64,000 bases of DNA from Parietaria judaica. Its lineage: Eukaryota > Streptophyta > Magnoliopsida > Rosales > Urticaceae. Of the stretch, positions 21,474 through 31,973 are shown piece by piece. Numbering within the stretch: the first letter of the stretch is position 1; the number at the start of each line of letters is the position of its first letter. The notes under the pieces were generated by a model, which was not told where the DNA came from, ran no database searches, and was given only the letters and a program-made list of their open reading frames with translations. A program made the position numbers and the translations under genes. The stretch covers positions 16,672,001 to 16,736,000 of the forward strand of contig OX940864.1 in assembly GCA_954871525.1 (NCBI GenBank), in the 5' to 3' direction.

Positions 21474-24051
21474 CTATGTTTCCTTCGAGCTTTCAAAAAT
21501 CGCCGCCGCCATTTCTTGTCTAAAAAGGATCATGTTATTCGAGTTGATCTCGTCCATGGGCTCATCCTTCATTATATGTTCGACATACTTTACAGCGAAA
21601 ACGCCACAATCGCCGCTGCAACAAATAATACGATTGATAATCGAAAATGACAACATAGTCTAACCCGCAATGCAAAATAGTCTAACCGAGCATCGTACCT
21701 GAACTCCGCTTTAGGTACTACGGCATACTCCCAATGGAACGATAGGTTTTTCTTGAAGGAATCATGCTAGAAAGATACTTTGGTCTCTTTGAAGAGCGCC
21801 CAAATGCTGTCGCTGAGGTAGACCAGTTCTTTGGTCATCGTGTCCCGGTTGACGACACTGTGATCGCAATCGTAAACGTAAAACATCCAGTTGTTCAGGT
21901 CCACACATACAGTGATCCAATGTACATTGTTGATGTTCACGATCATTGCCACGCGGTCAAGATTAGCCCAAGAACCGACTTTTCTAACAACATCGCCCAT
22001 TATACCATATCTGTAGCTTTCCAACAAAAGCTCCTCACCCGTCTCTACATGTCGCCTCATAGCATACATCACACCTGTACTCCAATGTGCAGGAACGTTG
22101 GAAACATTGAGCTTATAGTTTGGCTTTCCTAAAAACCGCTCGTGACGAAAATTCGCAAGAGCTGCTTCGATATGCTTAAATAGTAAAATCCCACAATGAA
22201 ACTGTTAAACTTTGACCCGAAAACTGTAATTAAAACAAAACCTAAATTGTGTAATAAGGGAACATACCGGAGTAGTTAGCCAAGATTTCGAGCTAAAAAT
22301 AGGAGTAAACCATGTTCTGTCAACTCGCTCACCAAATAGCAGCCAAATCTGAGGTAGCGGGCCAGACTTCTTAAGCTTTAGCTTCAACCATTTATCTAAT
22401 GCAATCCAACGCGGATCCTTCTTGTCCATTTGAGGCCTCGGCTCTTTCTTTCTTGGCCTCCCCTTGGTGATTATCGGGGAAGCCTCGTCCAGATCCTTCA
22501 ATGCATCCGTGTCGGGGTCGGTGAAATCGTCGAAGTTTTTCCTCTTTCGAAGCCTCTTCAATGGCATAAGGAAATCGCAGCTAACACCAAATACCGGTAT
22601 TTGCTCGACTTGCATAAAAGCAGGCCCTTGGGAAGGAACGATTGCCAGGGAGGCGTTTCCTTTGTCACCGTCGATGGCCGCAAACAGCGGTGCCAAGTTT
22701 TTGGCTACGGACGAACTTGTTTTTTCTGAGTCGATGTGTTCTTGGGACGGGAACTCCATGGTCCGGGTTGAAGCGGGGTTGGTACGAAGCGGGCTACCCA
22801 AATTGATGCTTACTTTAGGACGGGGTATGGCCTTCTCCTCTACCAAAGATCTCACTGTCTGAGCAAGCTCTTGGACAAGGGTTTCCTGATACAAAATAAA
22901 TAAAATATTCACACAATTGTCTAACTAACTCTACAAAATAATACATAAATATACAGAAAACTATCTAACTAATTCGACAAAACCATATATACATTAATTA
23001 CAGTAATTGTCCATCTTATATATTACGTACCAACGTGTCGATCTTTTTTCCTTGTCGCTCGATTTCAACATGTTGTTGCTCGATCTTCTTTCCTTGACGC
23101 CCAATTTCAACCCGTCGTTGCTCGAACTCATCATTCGCTCTTGGAGTGGAAAGACCATTCTTATCGTTACCAACTTCCGGAAAAAATGGACGGACAACAA
23201 TGGTCTACACACGATAAAAGTTTCAAACATTAGTAGTGAACAATTAAAAACTGTCTAACCAGAACAAATAAACTATCCGAAAGAAAACTAAAAAATACCT
23301 TTTTCCTTTTGAAAAATGTTTTTGCAGTGGAGAAATCGGTGATCTCCGGTAGAACACTTAAAGCCCACGTGAATAATGGCTTATCATACCCTTCGAAAGT
23401 ATAGTGGGGTATTTTTTTGGAATTAGGGTTGCTCTTGCGGTGTTTTTTTACAATTTTCGGCCAATTAAAGTTCCGAATGAATTCGGATGTTTGCTTCCAC
23501 GCGATGTTGCCCCACGGTCTCGCCAAATATTCTTCCTCACGAACGAGATGTGATTCCGGTGCGTACCTTTTTTTGTTCAACCGCCCAAGCAATACACCCT
23601 CGGCTAGAAGAAAAAGCCATTCTCGTAATTTATAATCTTGATGTACATCCTCATTGTAAAACGAGTCTTCAATTTGACGGTAACTCATGATTTCCTCCTT
23701 CGGGATATTCTTAAGCGACGCCTCGCGGTAGGACTCGAACTCCGGATCGAATTTAAGGCCCGTTAAAGCTTCAAACTCCCGCGGACCGAACTTACAGACG
23801 ACATCACCAAACTTGAACCAAATCTCATCCGAGGTTCCTACGCTCGGAATTCGGCGGAGTAAGACTTGATGGAGCAATCCCTTCGTTGATGGGGGATAAT
23901 GCTCCTCCACAATGCAACGGAACTGGGATTGCTCTACCTGCTGCAAAAAACCCAGATCCTCGAAGCTATCAATTAGTCCCGCCAACCGGGTTCGTGAAGG
24001 GTACCACACTTGGACTGGACCCCAAATATATTCACCCGCAACATAACTCAT
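21474..24051 (-). pseudogene. Kaonashi-type Ulp1-like (C48) protease gene with DUF1985 domain
   Basis: Minus-strand gene starting MSYVAGEYIW at 24051. Exon 1 (24051-23299) is a DUF1985-like domain (KFGPREFEALTGLKF, LREWLFLLAEGVLLG). A short exon near 23215-23033 has repeated QGKKIEQ heptads that could form a coiled coil. Exon 22890-22270 is a charged linker with RKRKNF and GRPRKKEPRP basic patches. An exon at about 22190-21699 carries the catalytic histidine (VHWITVCVDL) and aspartate (VYDCDH). The last exon (21615-21474) carries the cysteine in GDCGVFAVKYVEHIM. A TAG at 21767-21769 interrupts the frame, which stays open afterwards (HDSFKKNLSF). By family, such proteins resemble SUMO-cleaving proteases; role in transposition is unknown. 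Most introns contain TTAGACAG-like motifs on the sense strand. Confidence 0.83.
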
Positions 24052-24716
24052 ACCTACATAAATGTGTACTTAAAATCATACATCTAATCGCATTCAAAAC
24101 GCGTCTCAATTTCAGTAATGTGAAAAATCCAAACAATAACTTAAACAAGCATTAAACCCAAACCTGAAAATCAAACCCTTATCTCAAATGAACAATAACT
24201 TAAGCAAATAACCCAAACAATTTCACAAAAATTAAACCCAAAATCTGACGCTGCCAAGTGCCAAACCCTAGACAAAAACCCCATCTAATTAGAAACCCTG
24301 AATTTGAAGCAAAAAAAAAAAAAAAAGCAAATCCCATTAGATTAGAAACTTATCCGAGTACCTCAGTTGGAGAGCAGCGTCGTCAATGGCGGAGAGCTCT
24401 GACGGAAAAGGAACCGTGCACTCGAAGCTCGATGGGTCGGCGTCGATGCTCCGGGTTTCGCTGCTCTGGGTTTCGCTGCTCTGTCGTGGGTTTGAAAGCG
24501 TCGTCGTCGACGAGCTTGAATGTGACAGAGGCGCCTCCCTCACGCGATCGGGAAGCTCACTCGACGGGTTTCGATGGCGAGGGTTTCGTGTTTTTGCAGA
24601 GATGGTGAAGGAGAATATCGGGTGCTTTGAGAGAGAGAGAGAGGGTGAGGGGAGGTCGAGTGAAAATTGAAGGTAAAAAAGGGTAGTATTGTCCAAAACA
24701 TGGCTAAATATAAAAT
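24052..24716 (-). other. MULE-A right leader, upstream of the Ulp1-like gene
   Basis: Upstream region of the Ulp1-like gene: AT-rich near the gene and GC/CT-rich near the terminus (24360-24660). Open frames here overlap a CT-rich leader and match nothing I know. Probably promoter and 5' leader. Confidence 0.5.
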
Positions 24717-24965
24717 GGGGAATAAATGTTCAGAAACATGAAATCGGGGAACAAAACGGGTATAACTTGCATTTTGGGGGTCATTTTTTCAAGTTTCCCT
24801 ATATATATATATAGGGAAACTTGAAAAAAAGTCTCCCAAAAAGCAAGTTCTACCCATTTTGTCTCCCACTTTAATAAATCTGAAAATGTATTCCCCAATT
24901 CAACTTTTGCCACAATTTTGACAAAAAAACCCTTTTTTACCATTTTTTTTACTCAACCTCCTTTC

Positions 24966-25814
24966 TCACTCTCTCTCCCTGTTTCCTTTCCCTGTCGACA
25001 TTCACCCTGTCTCTCTTTCCCTCTCTCTTTGACCCCGACGAAAGCCATCGCCTCTCATTCCCTCGCCTCTGATAATCGTAAATCCATCGCCTCTGAGCTT
25101 TGAAACCCAGAGCACCCACTCCTCGATACCCAGCTCTTCGACGCGATCCACGGCGCCCCACTCCTCGATGATACCCATAGGGTCTCTTTGAACACGAGAA
25201 AACCCAGAGGGTCTCTTCGCACCGGCCGTCTTCGAAACTCTGAGCCTCTCTTCGCCACCGACGTCGTAGAAGTCGGCGTTTCTCCCTTCTCCGGCGGAAG
25301 CTGCAAACCTATCTTAGGGTTCGAAGCTCTGAAACCCACGCCTTAACTGGCGGAAGCTTCAAACCCATCGCACGACAGCTCCCTCCTACGTTACAGCTCT
25401 CGTTGTTTGATTTTTCAGTTTCGGCTTAAGGTTTGATTTCTCAGTTTTAGCTTACATTATGCTTGGGCTTCCTTACTGGGTTTCGATTTTGTGTAGAAAC
25501 ATTCGATTTTGTGTTGACAACTTCTTGTTCGATTTTGGGTATGGTGAGTTAGGGCATTTTGTTTGTTTTCTTAGACATATTTGATCGTGGAAAGATGATA
25601 ATCCTCGTGGGGCCGGCAACAAGAAGCTTACCCTGTGCGGCTAAAGATTATCTCATAATTTCAAAAGCCATTTCATATAAAATTCATGCTAAACAATTTT
25701 ATGACGTATTGTATCAGGTTCTCACTTTGTTTGTAGATATTTGGCTTAGGTGAATAGCTTATGTAACACAAGTTATTTTCAGCCTATTCGTTAACTGTAA
25801 GCCTTAAGTAGTGA
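24966..25814 (+). other. MULE-B left leader
   Basis: CT-rich leader with phrases shared with MULE-A (GGAAGCTTCAAACCCATCGC). The short open frame at 25559-25753 matches no family I recognise. No gene is supported. Confidence 0.5.
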
Positions 25815-26020
25815 AAATTGGTCACTTCTAATAAAATGGTCAAAGAGGTTTACTATTGCAGGTTTTATTTTCGTTACGCGCTTGCAACCCGGTATTAATT
25901 CCCTCGAGCTCGTAGTGTTTCTTCGTTGAAGTGGCCATTCCCGTAATTGTGTGTACTTATTATTATTTATTGTTTATTAAATTAATATGTGTTATGTTCT
26001 TGTTTTCATGTAAATGCTTT
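25815..26020. repeat. Left arm of MULE-B inner inverted repeat
   Basis: The sequence around TGCAGGTTTTATTTTCGTTA, then CCCTCGAGCTC and CATTCCCGTAATTGTGTG, is found reverse-complemented at 28380-28585 with small differences. Together the arms enclose the minisatellites. Confidence 0.85.
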
Positions 26021-26214
26021 GTAGATATATGTTTTGGAGTATTGTAAAGGACTTGAATTTAAAGGATTTTTTTTAGTGTTTTATAGATCTCGTCTGCTCG
26101 ATATGCTTTGTCGATCTCATATGTAGAATTTTGGCACCTTAATTATGAAAGTAAGTACGTACAAATTTTAATTGTCTAATATTACTCACATATTTGTCTA
26201 ATTCTATGCATGAA

Positions 26215-28290
26215 ACTGCCTAAGCCTAATTCCGAAACCCATATAATGTCTAAGCCAGTACGAAAAACGGTCCAAAATTAAGCAAAAAATTGTCTAACCA
26301 CATATAAACTTGTAATTCCAACCAATTAATAATTTGATGGATTTTATTTTGAAAATAAAGAAGCGTCTACTTAGGCTTTATTTATTGTCTAACCTTATGC
26401 ATGAAACTGTCTAGCCTAATTCCGAAACCCAGAAATTGTCTAAGCCAGTACGAAAAACGGTCTAAAATTAAGCAAAAAACTGTCTAACCAATATTTCATA
26501 CGATTTTTAAAGTGTCTACAAAGAGGCACAAAACAATCAATTTTTATGTTAAAAACTGTCTAACCACATATAAACTTGTAATTCCAACCAATTAATAATT
26601 TCATGGATTTTATTTTGAAAATAAAAAAGTGTCTAAAGATATGTTACACTATTTTGAAACGGTCAAAATTGAAGCTCAAATATGTCTAAATAATATAATA
26701 AACTGTCTAAATTGTCTCTTGGAATTTGAAAATAATATTATAAACGGTCTAGATTGAAGCTCAAAAGTGTCTAAATAATATTATAAACGGTCTAAATTTA
26801 CAAATAATATTGATAATTTTCAATTATTAAAACGGTCCATTTTACTTATAAAAACTGTCATTCCAGAAGCCCAAAAGTGTCTAAAGATATGTTACACTAT
26901 TTTGAAACGGTCAAAAACGGTCAAAATTGAAGCTCAAAAATGTCTAAATAATATAATAAACGGTCTAAATTGTATCTTGGAATTTGAAAATAATATTGTA
27001 AACGGTCTAGATTGAAGCTCAAAAGTGTCTAAATAATATAATAAACGGTCTAAATTGTCTCTTGGAATTTGAAAATAATATTGTAAACGGTCTAGATTGA
27101 AGCTCAAAAGTGTCTAAATAATATAATAAACGGTCTAAATTGTCTCTTGGAATTTGAAAATAATATTGTAAACGGTCTAGATTGAAGCTCAAAAGTGTCT
27201 AAATAATATAATAAACGGTCTAAATTGTCTCTTGGAATTTGAAAATAATATTGTAAACGGTCTAGATTGAAGCTCAAAAGTGTCTAAATAATATAATAAA
27301 CGGTCTAAATTGTCTCTTGGAATTTGAAAATAATATTGTAAACGGTCTAGATTGAAGCTCAAAAGTGTCTAAATAATATAATAAACGGTCTAAATTGTAT
27401 CTTGGAATTTGAAAATAATATTGTAAACGGTCTAGATTAAAGCTCAAAAGTGTCTAAATAATATAATAAACGGTCTAAATTGTCTCTTGGAATTTGAAAA
27501 TAATATTGTAAACGGTCTAGATTGAAGCTCAAAAGTGTCTAAATAATATAATAAACGGTCTAAGGCTTTTTCCGAAACCTAGAAACTGTCTAAGCCAATA
27601 CGAAAAACGGTCCAAAATGAGGCAAAAAACGGTCTAACCAATATTTCGCACTTTTTTAGAAGTGTCTACAAAGATGCACAAAACAATCTTTTTTTATGTT
27701 AAAAAGTGTAACTATATATAAACTTGTAATTTCAACCAGCTAATAATTTGATGGACTTTATTTTGAAAATTTAGAAGTGTCTACTTAGGCTTTATTTAGT
27801 GTCTAAGTCTATGCATGAAACTGTCTAAGGCTTTTCTCGAAACCCAAAATCTGTCTAAGCCAATACCAAAAAGGGTCCAAAATGAGGCAAAAAATTGTTT
27901 AACCAATATTTCGTATTTTTTTGAAAGTGTCTACAAAGATGCACAAAACAGTCATTTTTTATGTTAAAAATTGTCTAACTACATATAAACTTGTGATTTC
28001 AGTTAATAATTTGATGGATTTTATTTTGAAATTTTAGAAGTGTCTACTTAGGCTTTATTTAGTATCTTAAGTCTATGGATGAAAGTGTCTAAGCCTTTTT
28101 TCGAAACCAAAAAACTGTCTACAAAGATACCAAAAACGGTCCAAATTGAAGCAAAAAACGGTCTAACCACAGTTTAACTAATAATTCCAACCAAGTAATA
28201 ATTTCAAATTCCTGTTCAATTCAAGCAAAAACTGTGTTTAACCACAGTTTAACGGTCCAAAATGAAGCAAAAAAGTGTCTAGCCAATATT
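26215..28290. repeat. MULE-B minisatellites of GTCTAA phrases
   Basis: Dispersed and tandem copies of CTGTCTAA, GTGTCTAA and CGGTCTAA. A degenerate longer unit (GTCTAAGCCAGTACGAAAA, CATATAAACTTGTAATTCCA phrases) occurs at 26215-26640 and again at 27565-28290, on both sides of a very regular 85-bp array (see 26990-27562). No coding sequence. Confidence 0.9.
26990..27562. repeat. 85-bp tandem array in MULE-B
   Basis: The phrase CGGTCTAGATT starts at 27003, 27088, 27173, 27258, 27343, 27428 and 27513, exactly 85 bp apart each time. Copies differ by single bases (for example TGTATC/TGTCTC, GAAG/TAAAG), so expansion is recent. A diverged copy lies at about 26745. Confidence 0.97.
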
Positions 28291-28379
28291 TTGTACTATT
28301 TTCAAAGTGTCTACAAAGATGCACTGAATTCAAAAAAGTGTTTAACCACATAAAAACTTGTAATTCCCCCCAATCAACA

Positions 28380-28585
28380 AAGAATTTACATGAAAACAAG
28401 AACAAAACACATATTAATTTAATATACAATAAATACACACAATTACGGGAATGGCCAATTCAACGAAGAAACACTTCGAGCTCGAGGGAATCAATACCGG
28501 GTTGCAAGCTGTGTTCCGTGTAACGAAAATAAAACCTGCAATAGAAAACCTCTTGACCATTTTATTAGAAGTTACAAAAAATAAA
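28380..28585. repeat. Right arm of MULE-B inner inverted repeat
   Basis: Reverse complement of 25815-26020, including AACGAAAATAAAACCTGCAA and CACACAATTACGGGAATGG. Confidence 0.85.
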
Positions 28586-28735
28586 AACAGAAATAAAAAA
28601 AGATGATTGTATTAAGAAGTTACAATCAGGGGGAGCAGCCGAGGGTGCACCGTAATTTCCCAGTATCGGCTTTTGGTTTCTCCTGCAGAATTTTTGCATT
28701 AATACCATCGTTCCTTGATAATAATATTAGGGGTG

Positions 28736-29218
28736 TTACGGGATCAAAACCTTGGCTTTTCTCTTTGACGGCTCTTCTCGCGTCTGTTTGGCCCCGTCCA
28801 TTACTGCCAAGACCCGCTTCGAAACACTAAAAGGCCTTTCTTCAAACACCCTCCGAGCATGGCTTCGTCGATCTTCCCGTCGTTGCAATGGCGAGAGATG
28901 AGTTGGTTGCAGGCTTTGAGGACGAAGGGGAATGTGTACTTCGCGAGAGATGAGTCGGTTGCAGGCTCTGAGGACGAAGAGGAAGGTGTACAGAGCCATG
29001 GCCTGCGCCTTGCGCTCGGGGCGTGCACTGCGCGCGCACGCCCTGATGAGGGTGTTCCTCATGAAGGCGTTCCGGGTCGGAACCTGGTCGAAGGCGCGAA
29101 GCGCGTAGGCCGTGTCCGCCATGGAAGCGAAGTGGAGGATTCGGCTGTGGAGGAAGAGGCTGGAGTCGGCGGTGGTGGTGCGCAGAGTGTGGGCGTGGAT
29201 CTGCTTGAGCTGAGACAT
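28736..29218 (-). pseudogene. Captured, rearranged pentatricopeptide-repeat (PPR) gene fragment
   Basis: On the minus strand the frame from 29218 opens MSQLKQIHAHTLRTTT, then AYALRAFDQVPTRNAFMRNTLIRACARSA and YTFLFVLRACNRL. These are the usual N-terminal repeats of plant PLS-class PPR proteins. The segment encoding TFPFVLKACNQLISR is present about three times in different frames, so the piece was duplicated after capture. No later PPR or E/DYW domains follow. It lies wholly inside MULE-B, next to its right terminus. PPR proteins bind organellar RNA; this fragment is too short and broken for that. Confidence 0.75.
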
Positions 29219-29831
29219 GTCTCGGCATTGGCTGAGCAGTCGGAGAAGACGAGCTTCGTGGAGAGACGAAGAAGGAGAGAGAGCTCCATTGGAGCTGGTG
29301 GATTTCGTCGAGTGAAAGAGTGTGGGAAAGGAGAGAGACAGAGTGGTTAGCTGAGAGATCAGGGAAAGGAAAGGATAGGAGAGGAGAGAGAGAGGGGTGA
29401 GTGAAAAAAAATGGTAAAAAAAGGTATTTTTGTCAAAATTAGGGCAAAATAAAAATTGGGGAATAGATATACAGATTTATTAAAGTGGGAGACAAAAGGG
29501 GTAGAACTTGCTTTTTGGGGGACTTTTTTTCAAGTTTCCCTATATATATATATATATTATAGCTATCTAGCAAGATAGCAAGCAGCACATACAAACATGA
29601 ATAAGCTCATCGAAATTTTATTGATAGAGAAAAAAAAAAGGTTGACTAATGAGAATCCTAGCAAACATATAATGAGCGTGCAAACACACACATTTATTTG
29701 TCTTACACTCGCACAACACATTTTATTTGTACTTTATATACAATAAGTCGATGCTGAAAGCTTCTTCGCCTCTCGCTTCTGTCGTTTACATATTACACGG
29801 CTCGAAGAAAGCTACGTCGTTTTGATGTTGA

Positions 29832-31920
29832 TCACGCTCCAAAATGGCCGTAACCTATGCACGGCACGGGAATAACCTTGAGAGGAACGGCCTTTCTTAG
29901 CGTTATCCCCATCCTCTCGCTCATGTCCACGTCCTCTGCCCTCAGCCTGTCACCCAAAACCCAATCGAACGACAAAAGAAGCGACGCTAAAGCCACGGGA
30001 AGAACCCGAGAGACGAGCGGAATCGCGGGGCAGATGCGACGGCCCGACCCGAATGGTATGAACTCGAAGTTCTGCCCTTTGTAGTCCAGCTTGTTGATCT
30101 TGTCCTCCAAGAACCTCTCTGGCCGGAACTCTAGAGGGTTTTGCCACGTGTCGGGGTCGCGGCCGATCGCCCACACGTTGACCAGAATCTGCGTCTCCTT
30201 CGGGATGTGAAATCCGAGCACCTCGCAGGATTCCATGGCCATGTGGGGCACCAAGAAGGGAAGTGGAGGGTGTAGTCTTAGGGTTTCATTGATGACCGCC
30301 TTCAAGTACGGTAAATTCTCAATATCTTTCTCGTCGAGCTTCTTGTTTGGACCGACAGTTTCTCGGAGCTCGGTTTGGAGTTTCTCGAGTGTCCTAGGGT
30401 TGCGGAGAAGCTCGGCCATTGCCCATTCCAAGGTGCTAGTTGTTGTGTCTGTCCCGGCTGTGAACATTTCCTGTGGAGTATATTATGATAAGTAATATAT
30501 TGCTTAATTAACATATTATAGAGAGAAAAATGAAAGATTAAGTTTAATATATGTTATATTAAGGCAAAATAGTGATGTGACTTATGTTACACGAGAGACA
30601 TGTACTGTGACACTAAGATCAAACTCCGGAAACATCCTTAGTATTTCTATTAAATTTGACATGTAAGTATGTTAATTTCTAGCTTAGCAGAGTAATCGAA
30701 ATAAACGAAAATAGACCTCGACACTACTTTGTGGTCTTAGCTCGGTACTATTGCCAAAAAGATATTGAAAAAATATTAACATACTTAGCTTCAAATTAGA
30801 TATTCATGCCGCAAATATCAAAAAATGCGACTAAAGATTTTGCATGCTTACAAAGACAATGACGTTGATGGTCCTAGAAGAGAACGTTGAAGGCTCCTCA
30901 ACACCATTGCCTCTGAACTCCAACAGCACTTCCAAGAAGTCTTTCCTCCTCTTCTCCTTATCAATCTTCTCCTTCTCCGTCTCCGCCATCCTCTCTCCGA
31001 TGAACTCTCCGGCAATCTCGAAAGCCCTCTCCACGTGAAATTGAGTCTTCCTCCTGATTCCTTGCGGGTCAAGCCACCTCAGTGCTGGCACGAAGTCAGC
31101 CACATTCGGCTTCCCCGCAAATTCCATGACTTCTCCGGCATGTTTGAAGAATCTTGCCCCCCTCTCAGACTCGGGATCGAGAAGATCTTTCGAAAATATC
31201 AAGTTTCCGATGAGATTGAAGGCCATCAGGAAAAAAAATCGTCCCACGTCGATCGGACCGTCGTGCCCGGTGGCTTCCGCTACAAATCGCACCATCCGAT
31301 CGACACACCTGCAGGAGCGGACTAAAGAATTTAATGACAAAATAGAATCTTTAATTTAATTTTTTTTAAATAATAAAGTTAAAGGTATAATAAATAACTA
31401 TATAATAATATATGTTGACCTAGGTCACTCCAATGGACCACATAGGTCTTGTCCCTCACCTCGCTCTCACGTCAGATGAGGCGTCGAGGCGGCTCGTGAC
31501 GAAGAACTCCGTTGTGCAGAGCCGCCTGAGCATCCTCCAGTGAGGACCGTGCTGTGACGTGATGATGGAGCCCTCAGTGCCATGTTCACCTTTCATGGCC
31601 TCGTAGATCTTCCGGCCTGCGAGGACGAGGTCGTGGCGCTTGAACACCTCCCGTGCAGCCTCGCGGGAAGAGATTACCACTGTGGCCATAGAGCCGAGCC
31701 AGAGGGACATGATGGGGCCGTGCGTCCGAGCCAGATTCGCGAAGGACTCGTGAGGTGAGAAACCGAGCTGGAGAGCGTTGCCAACCACCGGCCACGGCCT
31801 CGGGCCCGGTGGAAGCCGCCGGAGCTCCAACGTGTGACGGCTGCGACGGGATGTCACCATCATCCATGATATTATCCATGCTAATGTGGCGATGATTAGG
31901 ATTATAATCTCAATGGCCAT
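29832..31920 (-). CDS. Cytochrome P450, CYP76A-like (P450-B), complete
   Basis: Three exons on the minus strand: 31920-31460, 31308-30852 and 30470-29832. They total 519 codons including the stop, so 518 residues, usual for the family. A further in-frame ATG lies at 31938. I prefer 31920 because the TATA box at 31965-31972 would start transcription close to 31938. Seen in order: membrane anchor (about residues 4-20), PPGPRPWPVVGN hinge, C-helix WRMLR, I-helix AGTDTTTS, K-helix ETLR, FRPERF and haem loop FGSGRRICPA with the cysteine ligand. The residue two after the cysteine is alanine rather than the commoner glycine. Exon 1 joins exon 2 as RA-R|CVD and exon 2 joins exon 3 as VF|EMF, the same positions as in P450-A. 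Expected role: ER-bound oxidation of a terpenoid or similar metabolite; substrate unknown. It appears intact. Confidence 0.93.
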
Positions 31921-31964
31921 CTTTCTCTTTGGTTTCAAAATATACTAGCGGTTAAATGGTGCAG

Positions 31965-31972
31965 ATATATAG
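31965..31972 (-). promoter_or_regulatory. Probable TATA box of P450-B
   Basis: CTATATAT on the minus strand, about 45-50 bp upstream of the ATG at 31920. Its position argues against the upstream ATG at 31938. Confidence 0.5.
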
Positions 31973-31973
31973 G

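Larger units (their letters stand above)
15049..24799. mobile_element. MULE-A: 9.75-kb Mutator-like element with transposase and Ulp1-like gene
   Basis: The terminal inverted repeats GGGAAACTTGAAAAAATGAC... (15049-15131) and their reverse complement (24717-24799) match over about 83 bp. Both sides are flanked by TA repeats, so a 9-bp TATATATAT duplication is plausible but cannot be proved in a microsatellite. Inside are a MuDR-type transposase on the plus strand (16107-18738) and, convergently, a DUF1985/Ulp1-like protease gene on the minus strand (24051-21474). A 2.5-kb minisatellite lies between them. A MULE carrying a Ulp1-like gene corresponds to the Kaonashi type known from Arabidopsis and other plants. 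Both genes carry disabling changes, so this copy is probably not autonomous today. Confidence 0.88.
24814..29540. mobile_element. MULE-B: 4.7-kb non-autonomous MULE with captured PPR fragment
   Basis: Starts GGGAAACTTGAAAAAAAGTC at 24814 and ends with the reverse complement at 29540. The terminal repeats match over about 150 bp (24814-24965, 29389-29540) and are related to those of MULE-A. TA repeats flank both sides. There is no transposase. Contents: leader (24966-25815), an inner inverted repeat (25815-26020 against 28380-28585), minisatellites (26215-28290) and a piece of a PPR gene (28736-29218). This fits a Pack-MULE moved in trans by a relative of MULE-A. Confidence 0.86.

Noticed and set aside
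26990..27562. CRISPR-like regular spacing
   Set aside because: Whole 85-bp units repeat, with no unique spacers, inside a plant transposon.
31921..31938. Upstream ATG of P450-B
   Set aside because: It lies only about 30 bp from the TATA box, near the expected transcription start; the next ATG gives a normal membrane anchor.
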